This document shows, piece after piece, positions 35,192-47,519 of a stretch of DNA of 64,000 bases. This stretch comes from Sipunculus nudus (Eukaryota; Annelida; Sipuncula; Golfingiida; Sipunculidae), in contig CM049317.1 in NCBI GenBank assembly GCA_026874595.1, positions 61,163,618 to 61,227,617 of the forward strand. The letters are read 5' to 3'. Within the stretch, counting starts at the first letter, position 1; each line of letters opens with the position of its first letter. The position numbers and the translations under genes were made by a program. Under the pieces are notes generated by a model that had not been told where the DNA came from, made no database searches, and worked only from the letters and a program-made list of their open reading frames with translations.

Positions 35192-36423
35192 GTAAGGCCA
35201 AAATAAAAAAAAGGTATGGTTCTCAGGCACTTTTTTTCAGAAATCAATGCGGGCGGGCGCTTTTTTTTTTTAAATTTTTTGATATGTTTCGATAAAAATG
35301 TCAAATGATAAGGGTAAAGCAAGAAAATAACAGTTTTATTTTGCTAAATAAGTAAAAGCACTACAAAACAAAGGAAATTGTATGGTTTTATCTTCTTGAA
35401 AGATATTACGGCAGCAGCTCATAATTAGAAAATTTTAATTGAAAATCAAAATAAAAATTTTGATGCGGGGGTTTAAAATTGATGCGGGCGGTGCCTGAGA
35501 ACCATACCTTTAATTTTTTTTGGCCTAAGTGGAAAAGTTTATTTAAAGGGACCTATTCACATACCAGGTATACCAAGTACACCTGAAATATAGTGCATTC
35601 TCCTTGTGGTATTACGTTATCTATCAATATTTCTTTCTGAAACAGTTTGCTTACTGCTTTAAACAAACCGAAAAAAAAATCTTGCACCGGGAGCGATCGT
35701 TGACCCAAACCAAAACATAAACATAGCGTGAACACGACCTGGTTTCTGTACCGCGCTACTTTCACAAATCAAGAGTTTTCAAGCTTACCACTGGTGATTC
35801 TTCCGTGTTTCTTTCTTCATGATTCAGAGGCAAGATCGGACCTCTGGCCAAGCATTCCTGTTATGGTTAACAGACACACATGGACTGTGTTTACAAACAC
35901 ACAGAGTAGTAACATTACTACAGAGATAATTAACCCTTCTGCCCGGATTGTTTTTCTGAAAAAAAAACTTTTGTATTCAGCCAAAATTCACTAATAACGT
36001 GCGATAATACACATATTATGGTAAAAAAATATGAATCTTTGAAGTAACTTATCTTCCATTATAACATTTTCAGTAATAATTTTCCCTCAAGGAATATATT
36101 TAAAAGATGTCATCAATATATATATATATATATATATATAGATATATCACTGAAGAAAAACAAGACTGCAAATTCACTACAGTCTGTTTCAGGGGATGCG
36201 ATCCAATCATCAGGTGAATGTTGTTAGAATGACGCTCCATCCCCGCCAATTCGATATATATATATATACAATTGTTCTTTCCAGGCTGTTTGCAATGCAC
36301 TGATGGCAAATTGCTCGAGGTATAACCAGAGCGTATAAATATATATTATTTGTAAGGAATCAAACAGTGCTTACATATATAAATATGTATAAACAAGACT
36401 TACAGATCACTTATAACCTACAG
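35192..36423. other. Copy C intron with repeats
   Basis: Includes an AT-rich insertion not present in A (about 35195-35520; an inverted pair around AAAAAAGGTATGGTTCTCAG and GCCTGAGAACCATACCTTTA near 35209 and 35490 marks its ends). Then comes the dispersed repeat at 35535-35925 and a (TA)n tract at 36117-36140. No exon. Confidence 0.5.
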
Positions 36424-36660
36424 ATGAATCCACGTGCACAGCCCATATGTGCCGAAAGGTTGGAAAGAAGTTGGTTTCGGTGATACAGAGAGAATTAACA
36501 TAGTTCGGTTCCAGGACAGCTAGTAGAGATAAAGACGGGGATCTGGCCACTGCGCATGTCAACTGGTCAACATCTGGTTTAAACTACTCGTTAAACTACT
36601 CTATAGGACTCGTGGATGGGGGCTATCACCGAGGATGGAATACAGAAATACCGGTTAAAG

Positions 36661-37530
36661 GTAAATATAAAGTTCTACCCGACAGTCCAAGTCTGATTAT
36701 ACAAAGTTGCCCAAAGTCCGGGGGGGGGGGGGCGGGGGAGTAGGTAGACAATGCCTGCCAGCAGCATCCTGCATCTTGCTGTGTATTCTATGGTTCAAAA
36801 CAATAAAACACATCCATTCTGATCAAACTTGGTCCGTTCTTCCCGTGTCTCCACCCAGAACGAGGCTACATCCAGGTTAGACTTGCCTCTGCTCATATTT
36901 TACCCGTACCATAATCCACTACAGTACATGTTGATCAAGCTACTCTTTGGTGTTAAAAGTAACGTTTACAGCATGTAGGTCTCGTTTAATACTGAAGAAT
37001 TAATCCAGTTAAAAATTATTTATGTCCAAAGCTAAGATACCGTCTGAGCCTTAAAATGTAAAATAGACACCATTTATGATTTCTGAATTATCTCTTCATC
37101 AGGCCTGTGATGTTCAGTTGTGTACATAATCATCCTAATGTGTTTACTTTATATAAAAAATGTGTAAACATTGATAGTCTTTTTCAACTGGTTATTGTTT
37201 TGCATGAAATAGGTTATACATTGAGTACTCCCTCTTTCAAACCTACTGCTTTTATATCAGATGATGATTTGTGCCTTACAAACAATGATCTAGCCTTGTA
37301 AGATTGTCGCTAATCATAATCTTTCACCTCTTCTTAAACGCATGAATACGACCGTTCCTTGTGAAGCATGTTTAATTCGAAAGTAATCGCTTTTTTGTGT
37401 GAAAAATAAATCTAAATTAGACGAAATTTATGAGGAATGTTGTAAAGCAACCACATGAACAAACAGGTCAAAATGTTTATACCAAATATTTATACTGCAT
37501 ATAAATATAATCATGTATGCCATGTAAAAT
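36661..37530. other. Copy C intron, no exon seen
   Basis: A poly-G run lies at 36720-36735, followed by sequence with no copy in A or B (about 36740-36900). From about 37000 it matches the intron between exons 5 and 6 of A and B. Nothing codes. Confidence 0.5.
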
Positions 37531-37531
37531 C

Positions 37532-37674
37532 ATAAAAATATACATTTATAGATATAAAATATATATAAATGTTTAAACGTGTATATATATATATATTTAT
37601 ATACATATATATATATATATACGTTTAAACATTTATATATATTATATTTTATATCTATAAATGTATATTTTTAT
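37532..37674. repeat. Long AT-rich palindrome
   Basis: Left arm 37532-37580 and right arm 37621-37674 are inverted copies, differing by one 5-nt gap. Key shared ends are ATAAAAATATACATTTATAG and its complement, with TTTAAACGT at the inner edge. The 40-nt centre is itself TA-rich. It occupies the place where exon 6 should be in copy C. Confidence 0.85.
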
Positions 37675-37679
37675 CAAAT

Positions 37680-39020
37680 TTTCGATGTTGACGAATCTCA
37701 TAGATGTAGAAAATGCAGTATTCTTAAATTTGGATAAAGCCGACGCTTTAAGTAGTAACGGATTTGTCGCCATCATAGTTCGGGATGTCCTTTTCTTTAT
37801 CCCTTGATATACACCTACACATATTCAGAAAATGCACGTATTATCGGGATTTGTTTTAGATGAGTTGCGTATTGAAACAAGGTTTTGGTCTAACCTTCAA
37901 TGCAAACACTGACATTCATGCACTATTGGATACTGAATTGTCCACTTATGGCCGGTTCGACAATATCGCATCATGGTTTACATTACACAACGGAAATACT
38001 CATTCAGGGTGAGTCATTTTACCTTTTTATTAAGTATTTTTGGACCTAGATTCAAATTGATTTATTTATAAAAAAAAACTGAAAAATACAAATCGAAAAC
38101 ACGAAGAAAACACAGATCTGCAGTTACCGCCGATTGTTGCATAACAGATCAGTCCCATCACAGTCGCGACATCTGGCGGCGACAAATGACATAAAGTGTT
38201 CGAGTCTTGTGCATCTTGTTCATCTTTGCACATTGTGCATCCCTTGGATCTCCATTTGTTGTTTAGCAATAACAATAATATATTAATGTCTGTTTTTAAT
38301 CCTGAAAACCTGCCTGAAATATTTGTTTCTTTGATTGTTCTTTTGAGGACACACATGGTTACATCTGGAACCATGGTTCCTTTTGGAACGATTTTTCAAG
38401 TCTGTAGGTTTCTCTCAGCGTTACTGAGGTTCTTGGTAGCGCTGAGGTTCCAGATTGAAAAATGTGTGACGACCGGATGTTTAGATACATGTTACTGGGA
38501 GGAGCATGCCCGGTTTAATTTTAATTTCAGCGGTCGAGCCGGAGGTCTTTTTCTGTATGACAGCTGAAGACGAATTATCTTTTATGAGGTAACATTTCGA
38601 TGTTTATATTTATAGACATCTTTACGTGTAGAATGATGAGAATAATAAACTACTGAACAAAAATATAATTCGTGTCTAACACTAAAACATTTATCCCCAT
38701 ATCCGTGTAGGGTTTATATCTGTGTCGAAGTCTCACTTGTGGAAGTCCCGTGACGTGATCGGTACTGGGTTTGGACGTAATGGATACCAGCAGGTCAACG
38801 ACCAACAACTTTGTGCGGAATAAAAATCAAGAATAACCCGAATTTATCTCAAATTCATATATCAAGTGGATGTGGAATTGTAAGAACATTTGTCAATTAA
38901 AATTTTAACCGACTGAATATATTGGCGCACCCATTGGGAACATTTCTATAGTCATCTAGAAATATATGGATATATTATATTTTGTTGTAAATATGGTTAA
39001 CTTCGTCATTAAAGGAGGAC
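37680..39020 (+). repeat. Inverted repeat arm 1 (3' part of lectin copy C)
   Basis: Reverse complement of 47520-49760, with a roughly 0.9-kb gap. Landmarks include GAATCTCATAGATGTAGAAA (37694), CCTGAAAACCTGCCTGAAAT (38301) and the TGTGGAAGTCCCGTGACGTG stretch (38739). The two arms are about 8.5 kb apart and point at each other. Confidence 0.8.
38531..38753 (+). CDS. Two candidate terminal mini-exons in copy C
   Basis: 38531-38588 has acceptor TTAATTTCAG and donor ATGAG|GTAACA. 38711-38753 has acceptor CGTGTAG and ends at TGA. They join in frame (phase 2) and the first accepts the phase-1 joint used throughout the lectin gene. Together they would give a short acidic tail (VEPEVFFCMTAEDELSFM, then VYICVEVSLVEVP). 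In copy B the first has an in-frame TAA. Both could be chance, and there is no transcript evidence. Confidence 0.25.
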
Positions 39021-39024
39021 ACCT

Positions 39025-39720
39025 GCCAATAACACCTGCCAATCAGGAGATGCCCTGACTTACTTGGCCTTAGAAAATGTGATACATATTCATCACGTGT
39101 TGCGGCTCAACTGTGCTTTGCGTGACATCTCAGCTGAGGCCCCTAGCCCTATTGTATAGAACCAAAACGAGAAAACTTTTGTATAATGCACAACTTAACT
39201 GATAGTGTGACAGAAAAGGCATAATATTGCTTCCGGTTATGTCCCTTTATAAGGAAAGCTCTTTTAAACCTCTGTGGCGAATGAATGAGCTTGGGTATCT
39301 ACAAGCTGAAAGACAATGTAATCAAAGATGGTTAGTTGCATATGTGAGAAAATTAACCGATCACTAGTTGCAAAACGCCCCAAACAAAGCTCTTGTTTGT
39401 CTAATTTGCCGCCAGATGTCCTTGCTGAATGTGTTTGAATTGTTTTGGTGGGCCCCGTTCCCAAACAAGTTTTAATGTGTGGAATTAAACAAAACTAGCA
39501 GTCCGTGCGATGGAATCTGGGTGAGTTTTCTGGCCTATTTTTGTTTATTATCAATTGAAAGACGTCAGATATCGGAAAAGATAGCGTTGCTAACAAACCT
39601 CTCACAGACATTGGGGTCGATCGGATAAACTGACTTATGTTTGGTTTAAAATTAGCGTTTGGTAATGAAATGATACACTGAAAATCTTGATAAAATATTT
39701 TTAGTAAATTTGTATTTCTA
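39025..39720 (-). repeat. Inverted copy of the 15.65-16.34 kb module
   Basis: Reverse complement of about 15650-16340, with TTGCCGCCAGATGTCCTTG and TCACTAGTTGCAAAACGCCC landmarks. It abuts the end of copy C and is followed by one unit of the 373-bp repeat. Confidence 0.65.
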
Positions 39721-39729
39721 TCTTGGTAT

Positions 39730-39995
39730 TTTTTATTTATATACTTTTGTTGATTTACTGTTGTACTGTTGTTATACTGTGTGATTGTATTGATTTGGTG
39801 TGTTGTAATGTTTGGATTGTTTGGGAAAAATTATGGTTATTTGTTGACAAAAAAAAAACACTGACTTCTTTATTCATTCCCCTACACGTTTCACGCTGCC
39901 TAGTGTTACAGAATCTGATTTTTTTATCTCCCTAACAGGATTTGTGTTCGTCACGACTACGTGATCTGTTGATATTAGGTTCCGTAAGAATATGT
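39730..39995. repeat. Single unit of the 373-bp A-tailed repeat
   Basis: Matches about 29630-29870, including the internal A-run (39849-39857) and GTGATCTGTTGATATTAGGT. Its right end joins module sequence at the same AAT|AT point as the 30.24-kb junction. Confidence 0.6.
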
Positions 39996-42900
39996 ATTAC
40001 ATTTTCTTAGGCCAAGTTAGTCAGGGCATATCCTGATTGGCAAGTGTTATGGCCCAAGCGAAACTAGGTGTCCTATAGCGCACTCGTGTTAACGAGTAAG
40101 CTTAGAGGACAATTGCACTAACGCCTGGTGGGTGAATAGTTGGCTTTAAACCATATATTAGATTGAAAGGATGACAGAAGCTTGAAATGCCAAGTTATCG
40201 TTACGGGACACGATTGTTATACAGATATTCATGGGTGTGAACCTGAGTAAGTCGCCCCTTAACAAATGAGACACGAACTTTCACATCTCTTACTGAAACA
40301 GGTCATTATACTTGCATGCCCAGTTGATTAGGATGGTATGAAAACCAGTTTATAATTCTATTTCCGTTTTTCAGAATTACTATGAGGTTGTATATACATA
40401 CATATATGTGTATGTGTGACAAAAATAAGGGAAAAATAGTGAGAAAATGATGTTATAACTACGCACACTGACGGGACTTATTTTTGACATAACAGAGATT
40501 TCTGTAAAGAGAGACCACTGGCCTCTTAGACTATATTTTCAAGGTTTCAATATATTTGTCCAAACTCGTTAAAAAACAACAAAGTGCTTCATAATACAAG
40601 AGTGAAAATGAAACTGGTAGATATTAAAAGACCTTGGTGTCACGTTCAGAAGCAAAATGCACAATAATGTTCATTTGAGATAAGATATATTGTTTGTTAA
40701 TATTAAACTGGCATAATCTTAATTTTAACGATAAGGACTTGTGCTCGTGATGCAGTAATAAAAACAGCAGGCACTATCTGACCCCTTAGACTGATTCGAC
40801 TCATATAGATATATCAGGGCCAAATAAAGAGTTTTATCAGAGGCTTTGCTGATAATAAAATGAGACGCTCCATAATGAGTTCCAGTTTGTGAAATAAACA
40901 GATATTTTTATATTATTAAAGTATAATTTTTGTTGATAAGGTATCAATATTCCATTTATTGCGTGGGAAAGTTTTTGAGATGGAACGAAATTTGAACCAT
41001 GTATTAGATCGAAGTGATGAAAGAAGCTTGAGACATCGAGGTAACAATACTTACACTTGTTAAACAGTGAAAACAAATTTCACCTGTCATTCGATGCGAT
41101 ACAACATAGATAATGAGGTTAAAGCGAAGCACTTGACCAGTATATTAATCTTGTTTTCCTGAACAGTGGTGTGGATCTGAAATTATATTATTACAGTACT
41201 AAATAGTCGTCAAACTGATTTACCTCTTTATTTTATCCCAACATCTTATATTTATCATTTTTATATCTAATGGAGAAATTTTCCATTCAACAGACAGCGG
41301 CAGGATATTTTCGGAACTACAAGAATACAATTATGTTCTTGGAGCTGTAATTTAGAAAGTTAAGAGCTTAGACATTTGTATATCCCATATTTATTTCATT
41401 TTTTTGGTGATCCCATACAAGTTAAAAATTTTGCCACGGTTTATAATTGTCAAGAACACCATTATACCCGAAAAATGCTTATTTGTGTATGTGTGTCAGG
41501 TACACAATAAAAGTTGGACATGTTTCATGCTTCAATATGAGATGTCAGACCCCCATTATTTCCACTCTGAAACATGTTTAATACATGTACCAGACACATT
41601 CTATGCATTATACACATCTAATAACTTGAATCGTTCATGGTTCGATGTTTCGATTCAAAGTTTTGCCGGAAAATCATGTTACATGTTTCAAGCATGTCGC
41701 TCACATGTTTTGAACATGACTATGTTTTTGCCTCCGCCAGGAGGGTATGCGTTCAATCCCGTTCGTGTGTGTGTTTGGGTGTGTGAATGTGTGTGTTTGT
41801 GTGAGTGTTTGTATGTGTGTGTGTTTGTTCACAACATAACTCACGCAATCATGATCAGAGTATAATGAAAGTTTCAGGGTATTTCGAGAATGGGCCAAGG
41901 AAAAATAGATTAGTTTTCGGTACGAATCAAGCATCTTTTCCGGATTGGAGCATCATCTAGGAATATTCAAGAAATAACCTTCACTTATGCTTGAATGAAC
42001 CTGGGAATATGGCGTAGCTAGTGAATGCAGACAAGGTAGCTCATTCCCCGCGCAGTGTGACCTGGCCAACTGTTCAGTATCTACCTAGCACCTCGGAATG
42101 ACGGTGTCCAGTGGTTATCTGGAAAACGGGAATTTCAAAGTATAAACTTCACCGGAATTTAAATGTTTGCACAGCGTTTATGAAACATGTGCCCTTAGTT
42201 CTGAGGTAAGTGCAAACACAGATTGGGGAGCATGCCCCACTGGGAACCCCCACATGGCGGAGGCATGCATCAATTGGGATCAAGGAAAGACATGGATTTA
42301 TTTGAAACATGTCGAAACGACTTGGAAACAATTACAAAACAGCCCTTTGGTGCGATTAAAGGTGCCTATTCTATAATCGCTCCGCACTTTTTACAGAGTA
42401 TTTGTAATAATTAGTTTTGGCATGGGTAGTTTATTATTCTGTTTCCGTTTTTCGGAATTACTATGAGGTCATATATATTTATATATAAATATATTTATAT
42501 ATGCGTGTGTGTATGTGACACAGAGAGAATCAAATAGACAGAGCATGATATCATAACTACGCACACTGACGGGACATAATTTTTAGACATAATACAGATA
42601 TCTGTATAAGAGAGACCACTGACCTCTCAGACTATATTTTCAAATGTTTAATATATATGTCCAAACTCGTTAAAAAAACAACAAAGTGCTTCAAAATATA
42701 AAAGTAAAAAATGAAACTAGTAGATATTTAAAACTTTTTATTAAATGGAGCTAGTGTCATGTAGATAAGCACAGTGCACAATAAGGTTGATATGAGAAAA
42801 GAAATATTGGTTGTTAATGATAAACTGACATAACCTCAAATGATATCGACTTGTGCTTTATCTGACTCTGTGTAAGGCCGTGCCCGTATAGATACACAGG

Positions 42901-43090
42901 GACAACATTAAGTGTTTAACTAGGACAATGACCTTGATGATAATCAAATGAGACAAACGCTGCACGAGGGGTTCCGTTTAGATTGCATTGTCAAATAAAT
43001 TACTACTTGAATTTCGAATATGTCATATATTATGAATTTATTAAGAAATCAATTTTTCATTTTTGCGTGACAAGGTTTTCGGGATAGACC
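39996..43090 (+). repeat. Mosaic of lectin-flank modules, direct orientation
   Basis: In order: 16285-16400-like, 22800-23000-like, the 0.6-kb module (40485-40995), 23030-24480-like including a full CCTCCGCCA repeat (41728-42270), then the 0.6-kb module again (42585-43090). No LINE and no lectin exon. It appears to be a tandemly expanded, older relative of the sequence flanking copies A and B. Confidence 0.65.
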
Positions 43091-43786
43091 CAAATTTATA
43101 TTCGGTTTAGCATAATCAATATACTGATGGTTTCAAGCAATCGGTAATTTTATTCTACATGAACTCTATACAATGTTTTTTATGATACAGGGAATATGAA
43201 CACCTCATCCTAATTCAACATTAATTCTGCCAATTTCTTTTCTCTGTAGACTCTAAATAAGTTGAAAGAAGTTTTTTTTTTTGGTCTGCTGAGTCTTTGG
43301 CTGTTTATGACTCATGAGTCTTCTCGGTCTATATAAACAATGTAACTGCAATGTTTACTCTTTCCCTAATCTCACGCACGTCTCTATCACGATACATTTG
43401 TATGGTACTTTTGATATTTTTCTTTTTTACCTTACAAAATTTATCACAATCGTGGCGAGTTGATTGGACTCAACGCAGTACTCATATATAATGTATATTT
43501 CTGTGATGGCCATTGCCAGTCTTCCATCAAAAACGATATGTGCGCCTGAATTGCGAATCCGGTGTCAGGCTGGTGATGAATACCAAAATACTGTAACGTT
43601 TTGTTCGTGCATCAATGATTCTGTGTCAAAGAAAAGGCAAAATTAGAAAAATCCATCTGGAAAATAAGAAATGAAATATAATTAAACAGGATAAATATAA
43701 TTGTATGCAGACACGATATACACAAACACTGACACACAGAGAAACCACTTTGTTGTGGAAGTGGTCACATATATGGTCTGCAAACC

Positions 43787-43788
<2 letters not shown>
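43091..43788. other. No recognisable feature
   Basis: A 60-codon frame at 43464 (+) lacks any motif. No repeat copy seen. Confidence 0.4.

Positions 43789-43848
<60 letters not shown>
43789..43848. repeat. (AG)30 microsatellite
   Basis: Sixty bases of uninterrupted AG dinucleotide followed by CGGGGGCG. A short CT run lies 160 bp downstream (about 44010-44022). Confidence 0.95.
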
Positions 43849-43849
<1 letters not shown>

Positions 43850-43850
<1 letters not shown>

Positions 43851-44820
43851 GGGGCGTAGAAGTTCTACAAATGAGTTTAATCGGTAGGTATTATTTGCTT
43901 TATTCGTTGTAGGGTTCGGAAATGTTGAAAATTAATTAAATCGTGACTGATCTGCGTAGCCGCCGATTGCACAACTTCGACAGAGAACTCATCCCCCTCC
44001 TTCACTCTTATCTCTCTCTCTCACTAGAAATAAATATATATTGAAAGAGATTGCATGGGGACATATAATTTTATTAACATTAGCCTAATTATTTGTGCAA
44101 TGTTCTCATATTTTCTTGACAGCATTAATACATTCATGTATATATATATATTGTAAATAGGATACACAGACATGCTTATTGTTTTATTATTTGAATAAAT
44201 GCACCATCCAAGCGGTGTCTCATGTTTTGTTCGATTAAATACAAAATGTATGCTTGTTGACGAAACAGACCGAATTACCCATTTAATAAAAAACGTTTTA
44301 TATTCCGGAAAACTGGATGCAGCATAAACGAATGATCGTGTCATAGACAGTGATAATAATGTTAAGTCTGGCACCAAGAATTATGCTTTTCCTATAATTA
44401 TCCAGTTACATGCATACAACAAAACGTGATAAAAGAATTACGTCCAGTGTATAAATGTAAAAACTAGTACTCAATGTATAACTGCAAATGAATAGATACA
44501 CAATAAACGGTAAAAAAAAATTGTCAATATAGTTTAAAATATACCCGGACGCAGTAATGTTTGTGCCTGTATGGATGATCAGGTTAGTCTATAACGTTAG
44601 TCTATATAAGTACCGGGCACCATTTTTGTTTGTACAGCACGTGTATTGCGAAACCCTTCCGATATGTTGGTTTTGATTTTACCTGGCAAGGAAATCTATA
44701 AAGGTTGGAGTTTCTGGTGGTTTTCTTAAATTGTATTATCTTATATAGGTTTCAAACTTTTCACCAACAATATTTTGGGGTTATATAGGAACTCTTAATT
44801 CTTGCCAATTTCATTATCAT
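43850..44820. other. No recognisable gene
   Basis: AT-rich, with a 117-codon minus-strand frame at 44024-44377 that has no domain and contains low-complexity Tyr/Ile runs. Nothing else supported. Confidence 0.4.
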
Positions 44821-44859
44821 AATTAAAAACAATAAGGGCACGGCAAAGCGGTGCATCCT

Positions 44860-45690
44860 CTCGCACGGGGCATAATTAGAATGGTTGTATTACACAGTGC
44901 GAAAATGAGGAGGGTAGCTCTCTGGCCTTGACCTTTGCTCCTGTGACCTCAAACTACGTAGGGTTCTTCATCCATGAGTAGATTAGCCATAAGAGCAAGA
45001 TGACAGGTGTTGGTCAAACGGTTTAGCCTAAAATGGGTCCCGAATTTTTTTTTAAAAGCGGGCCCTGTGGCCGTGACCTTTGACTCCGTGACCTGGAAAT
45101 CGATAGGGTTCTTCATCCATGGATGGGTGAGCAATATGTGAAATTGAAAGGTTTTGGTCGAACGGATTTGCCTTAAATGGGTCCACAAACTCTTTCAAGA
45201 GGTGGGCCCTGTGGCCGAGACCTTTGACCCCGTGACCTGAAAATCTATAGGTTTCTTCATCCATGGGTAGGTGAGCAATGTTTGCAAGATGAAAGGTTTT
45301 GGTCCAACGGTTTGGCTTAAAATGGGTCCAAAAGCTTTTTCAAGAAGTGGGCCCTGTGGCCGTGACCTTTGACCCCGCGACCTGAAAATCTATAGGTTTC
45401 TTCATCCATGGGTAGGTAAGCAATGTTTGCAAGATGAAAGGTTTTGGTCCAACGGTTTAGCTTAAAATGGGTCCAAAAGCTTTTTCAAGAAGTGGGTCCT
45501 GTGGCCGTGACCTTTGACCCCGCGACCTGAAAATCTATAGGTTTCTTCATCCATGGGTAGGTGAGCCATATGTGCAATATGAAAGGTTTTTGTCAAACGG
45601 TTTTGCTTGAAATCGATCCACAACCCAATTCTGGACGGACAGACAAAACGGCACGACAGACGGACGGACGAACGAAGGCGTTACTATATC
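44860..45690. repeat. 145-bp satellite, five units, with GGACG-rich end
   Basis: TGACCTTTG cores (or their variant) occur at 44929, 45074, 45218, 45363 and 45508, a spacing of 144-145 bp. Each unit continues with a variant of TTCTTCATCCATGGGTAGGT and AAGATGAAAGGTTTTGGTC. The array ends in GGACGGACAGACAAAACGG and more GGACG repeats. A GCACGGCAAAGCGGTGCATC motif at the left echoes the end of the 11.98-kb element. Open frames across it are by-products of the repeat. Confidence 0.85.
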
Positions 45691-45699
45691 CCTTTAGCA

Positions 45700-47515
45700 A
45701 ATTCGGTGCGAGTGGATTATATATTAAGCTAACTACTGTTCTAGTCCCCTGTAGGTGAGAACATCTATATAACCGGGTAGACGACCATAAAAAACCTGAG
45801 TGGTAATATTTAATAAAGGTAAAAAACCCCGCTAATCGGGCCTTTCATCCGGGTTGGGGGATGTACTAAATGATGTACTTAAGGTGGGAAACCACTGAAA
45901 GCAAGATATAATGTTTTTTCTCTGGGACTATAAATGATGTATTTAAAGTGGAAAACCACTAAAAGTAAGGAAACAGAGTTCAGTTGAGGAAATCTGTATA
46001 CAATGCCTGTGTGGCGTAGCCCTGTTTCCCCCGATTATAGGTTGGGTAATGTCCTTGTTGACATTGTGTCACATTCTTCACACAGGTCTATCTATGAATG
46101 TCAAGGATTAACCTTCACACAACACGCCTTTAAGTCGAGAACTGTAAATTACAAAAAAAAAATAAATTGATGGAGCAAATATACAGTATATACATCAACA
46201 ACATCCATGCCAAATATAACCAACAGAAGGCATTTGTCCATGAAACATGTTTACATACTAATAAAACCTGTGGATATATTTTGCAATGTAATATCCGTCA
46301 CGCGGTATAGTTAATATGAACAGGAACTTATGCACGTGGTTCCTTGGATAGTATACGTGATACAACTATTTCCAGAATTGTTGAAGATGTAAATGCCCGG
46401 TGATAGTGCAGCGACACTTGTTGTGGTCTTTCAACATTTTACAAAAGGATTACCTGGATGAATTTGGGGTTTAACAATTAATGCATGCTGACATAAGCAA
46501 TGAGTGTCATGGGATCGAAAGTCACGTTTTTTATATTACTGACCATAAATATCGAATGTCAGGTCAAACATGCTTGAATCCGTCACTCTCAGCAGGTTTT
46601 ATTCAATGCACAATATAACTTAATCCTGTGTTTTTAATAACTAGATCACCAAGCGACGATGCAGGCATTTAAAACCACGCACAGAAAAAACTCAAAATGA
46701 TGTACATTAAATGGACAATGAAATTGTTTATTCCCATATCACCGAGGTCACTGCGAGAAAAATAAACTGAGCTATAACAAAGTGTTATACGCAACACGGT
46801 TTCAGAGAACATTGAGGACAAAAGTGGACCAACTTCACTTTAAAAGTATTAGATTAGAACATAACATTTAACAGATTTCACAATTATAATGCTTGGTCAA
46901 TGTATCCACCTAAATTATTCAACTTTCGCATTTGTATATAGTCGATAGGATCGAAGAGTAGGATGACAAAAATGAAATTATTTGGACATGATCATGAAAA
47001 ACTATATTAAATGTGTCTGTAAACAGAAAAAAAGTAATCTTTGACAATGTCGTTATTTCATTATCGACAGAGTAGAACAGGAGTGACAATGGCTTTACAC
47101 CTGCATGTTCGCCCGTTACAACCCGGTTCAATGAATACATCATCACCTGACCCAATAAAATACACTTGTCGCATTGGTTGTGTGCCGGGGTTTTGCATTT
47201 TTTCGCGACAATAACCTTCGTTTTAACAGTTTAATGTACATTAACATGAGTTTTACTGACAAAATTGATATATGCATAAATGTTCCCTTTGCCCTAAATT
47301 TCTTCAAACACCTAACAGTAAGAACTACCTAAATGAGCTCGTGTTTCTAGGAAAGATTCTAGGAATCTTCCAGCTGGGCTCCTCTTTTTTGGAAATATTT
47401 CAGCTGAATTGGACATTTTAGGAATCGTTCAGTCAGCAGAGCACGTCGAGTGTACATGTAGTCCTGTAGTAACGTAGTCATGGGGAAATGAGTAAACCTC
47501 ACACTTGATAAGATA
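45700..47515. other. No recognisable gene
   Basis: A two-unit 61-bp repeat lies at about 45870-45970 (GTGGAAAACCACTAAAAG variants). The rest has only short frames without motifs. It forms much of the spacer between the two facing arms. Confidence 0.45.
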
Positions 47516-47519
47516 TTGA

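Larger units (their letters stand above)
30239..39020 (+). pseudogene. Lectin copy C: inverted, decayed copy of the lectin gene
   Basis: The segment runs as the reverse complement of copy A from about 16275 down to about 6.6 kb, with gaps. The signal-peptide exon, most of exon 2 and exon 6 are absent. Exon 3 homologue (34164-34338) has lost its AG acceptor (now GG) and GT donor and contains TGA. Exon 5 homologue (36424-36660) keeps both splice sites but carries an in-frame TAG after QRELT. Only exon 4 is intact. It cannot encode a secreted lectin. Its 3' part (37.68-39.02 kb) resembles copy B more than copy A. Confidence 0.85.

Noticed and set aside
44949-45264. Overlapping minus-strand frames of 70-79 codons with repeated peptides
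   Set aside because: By-products of the 145-bp satellite; period is not a multiple of three.
44860-45690. CRISPR-like array
   Set aside because: Units are contiguous 145-bp repeats without unique spacers, in animal DNA.
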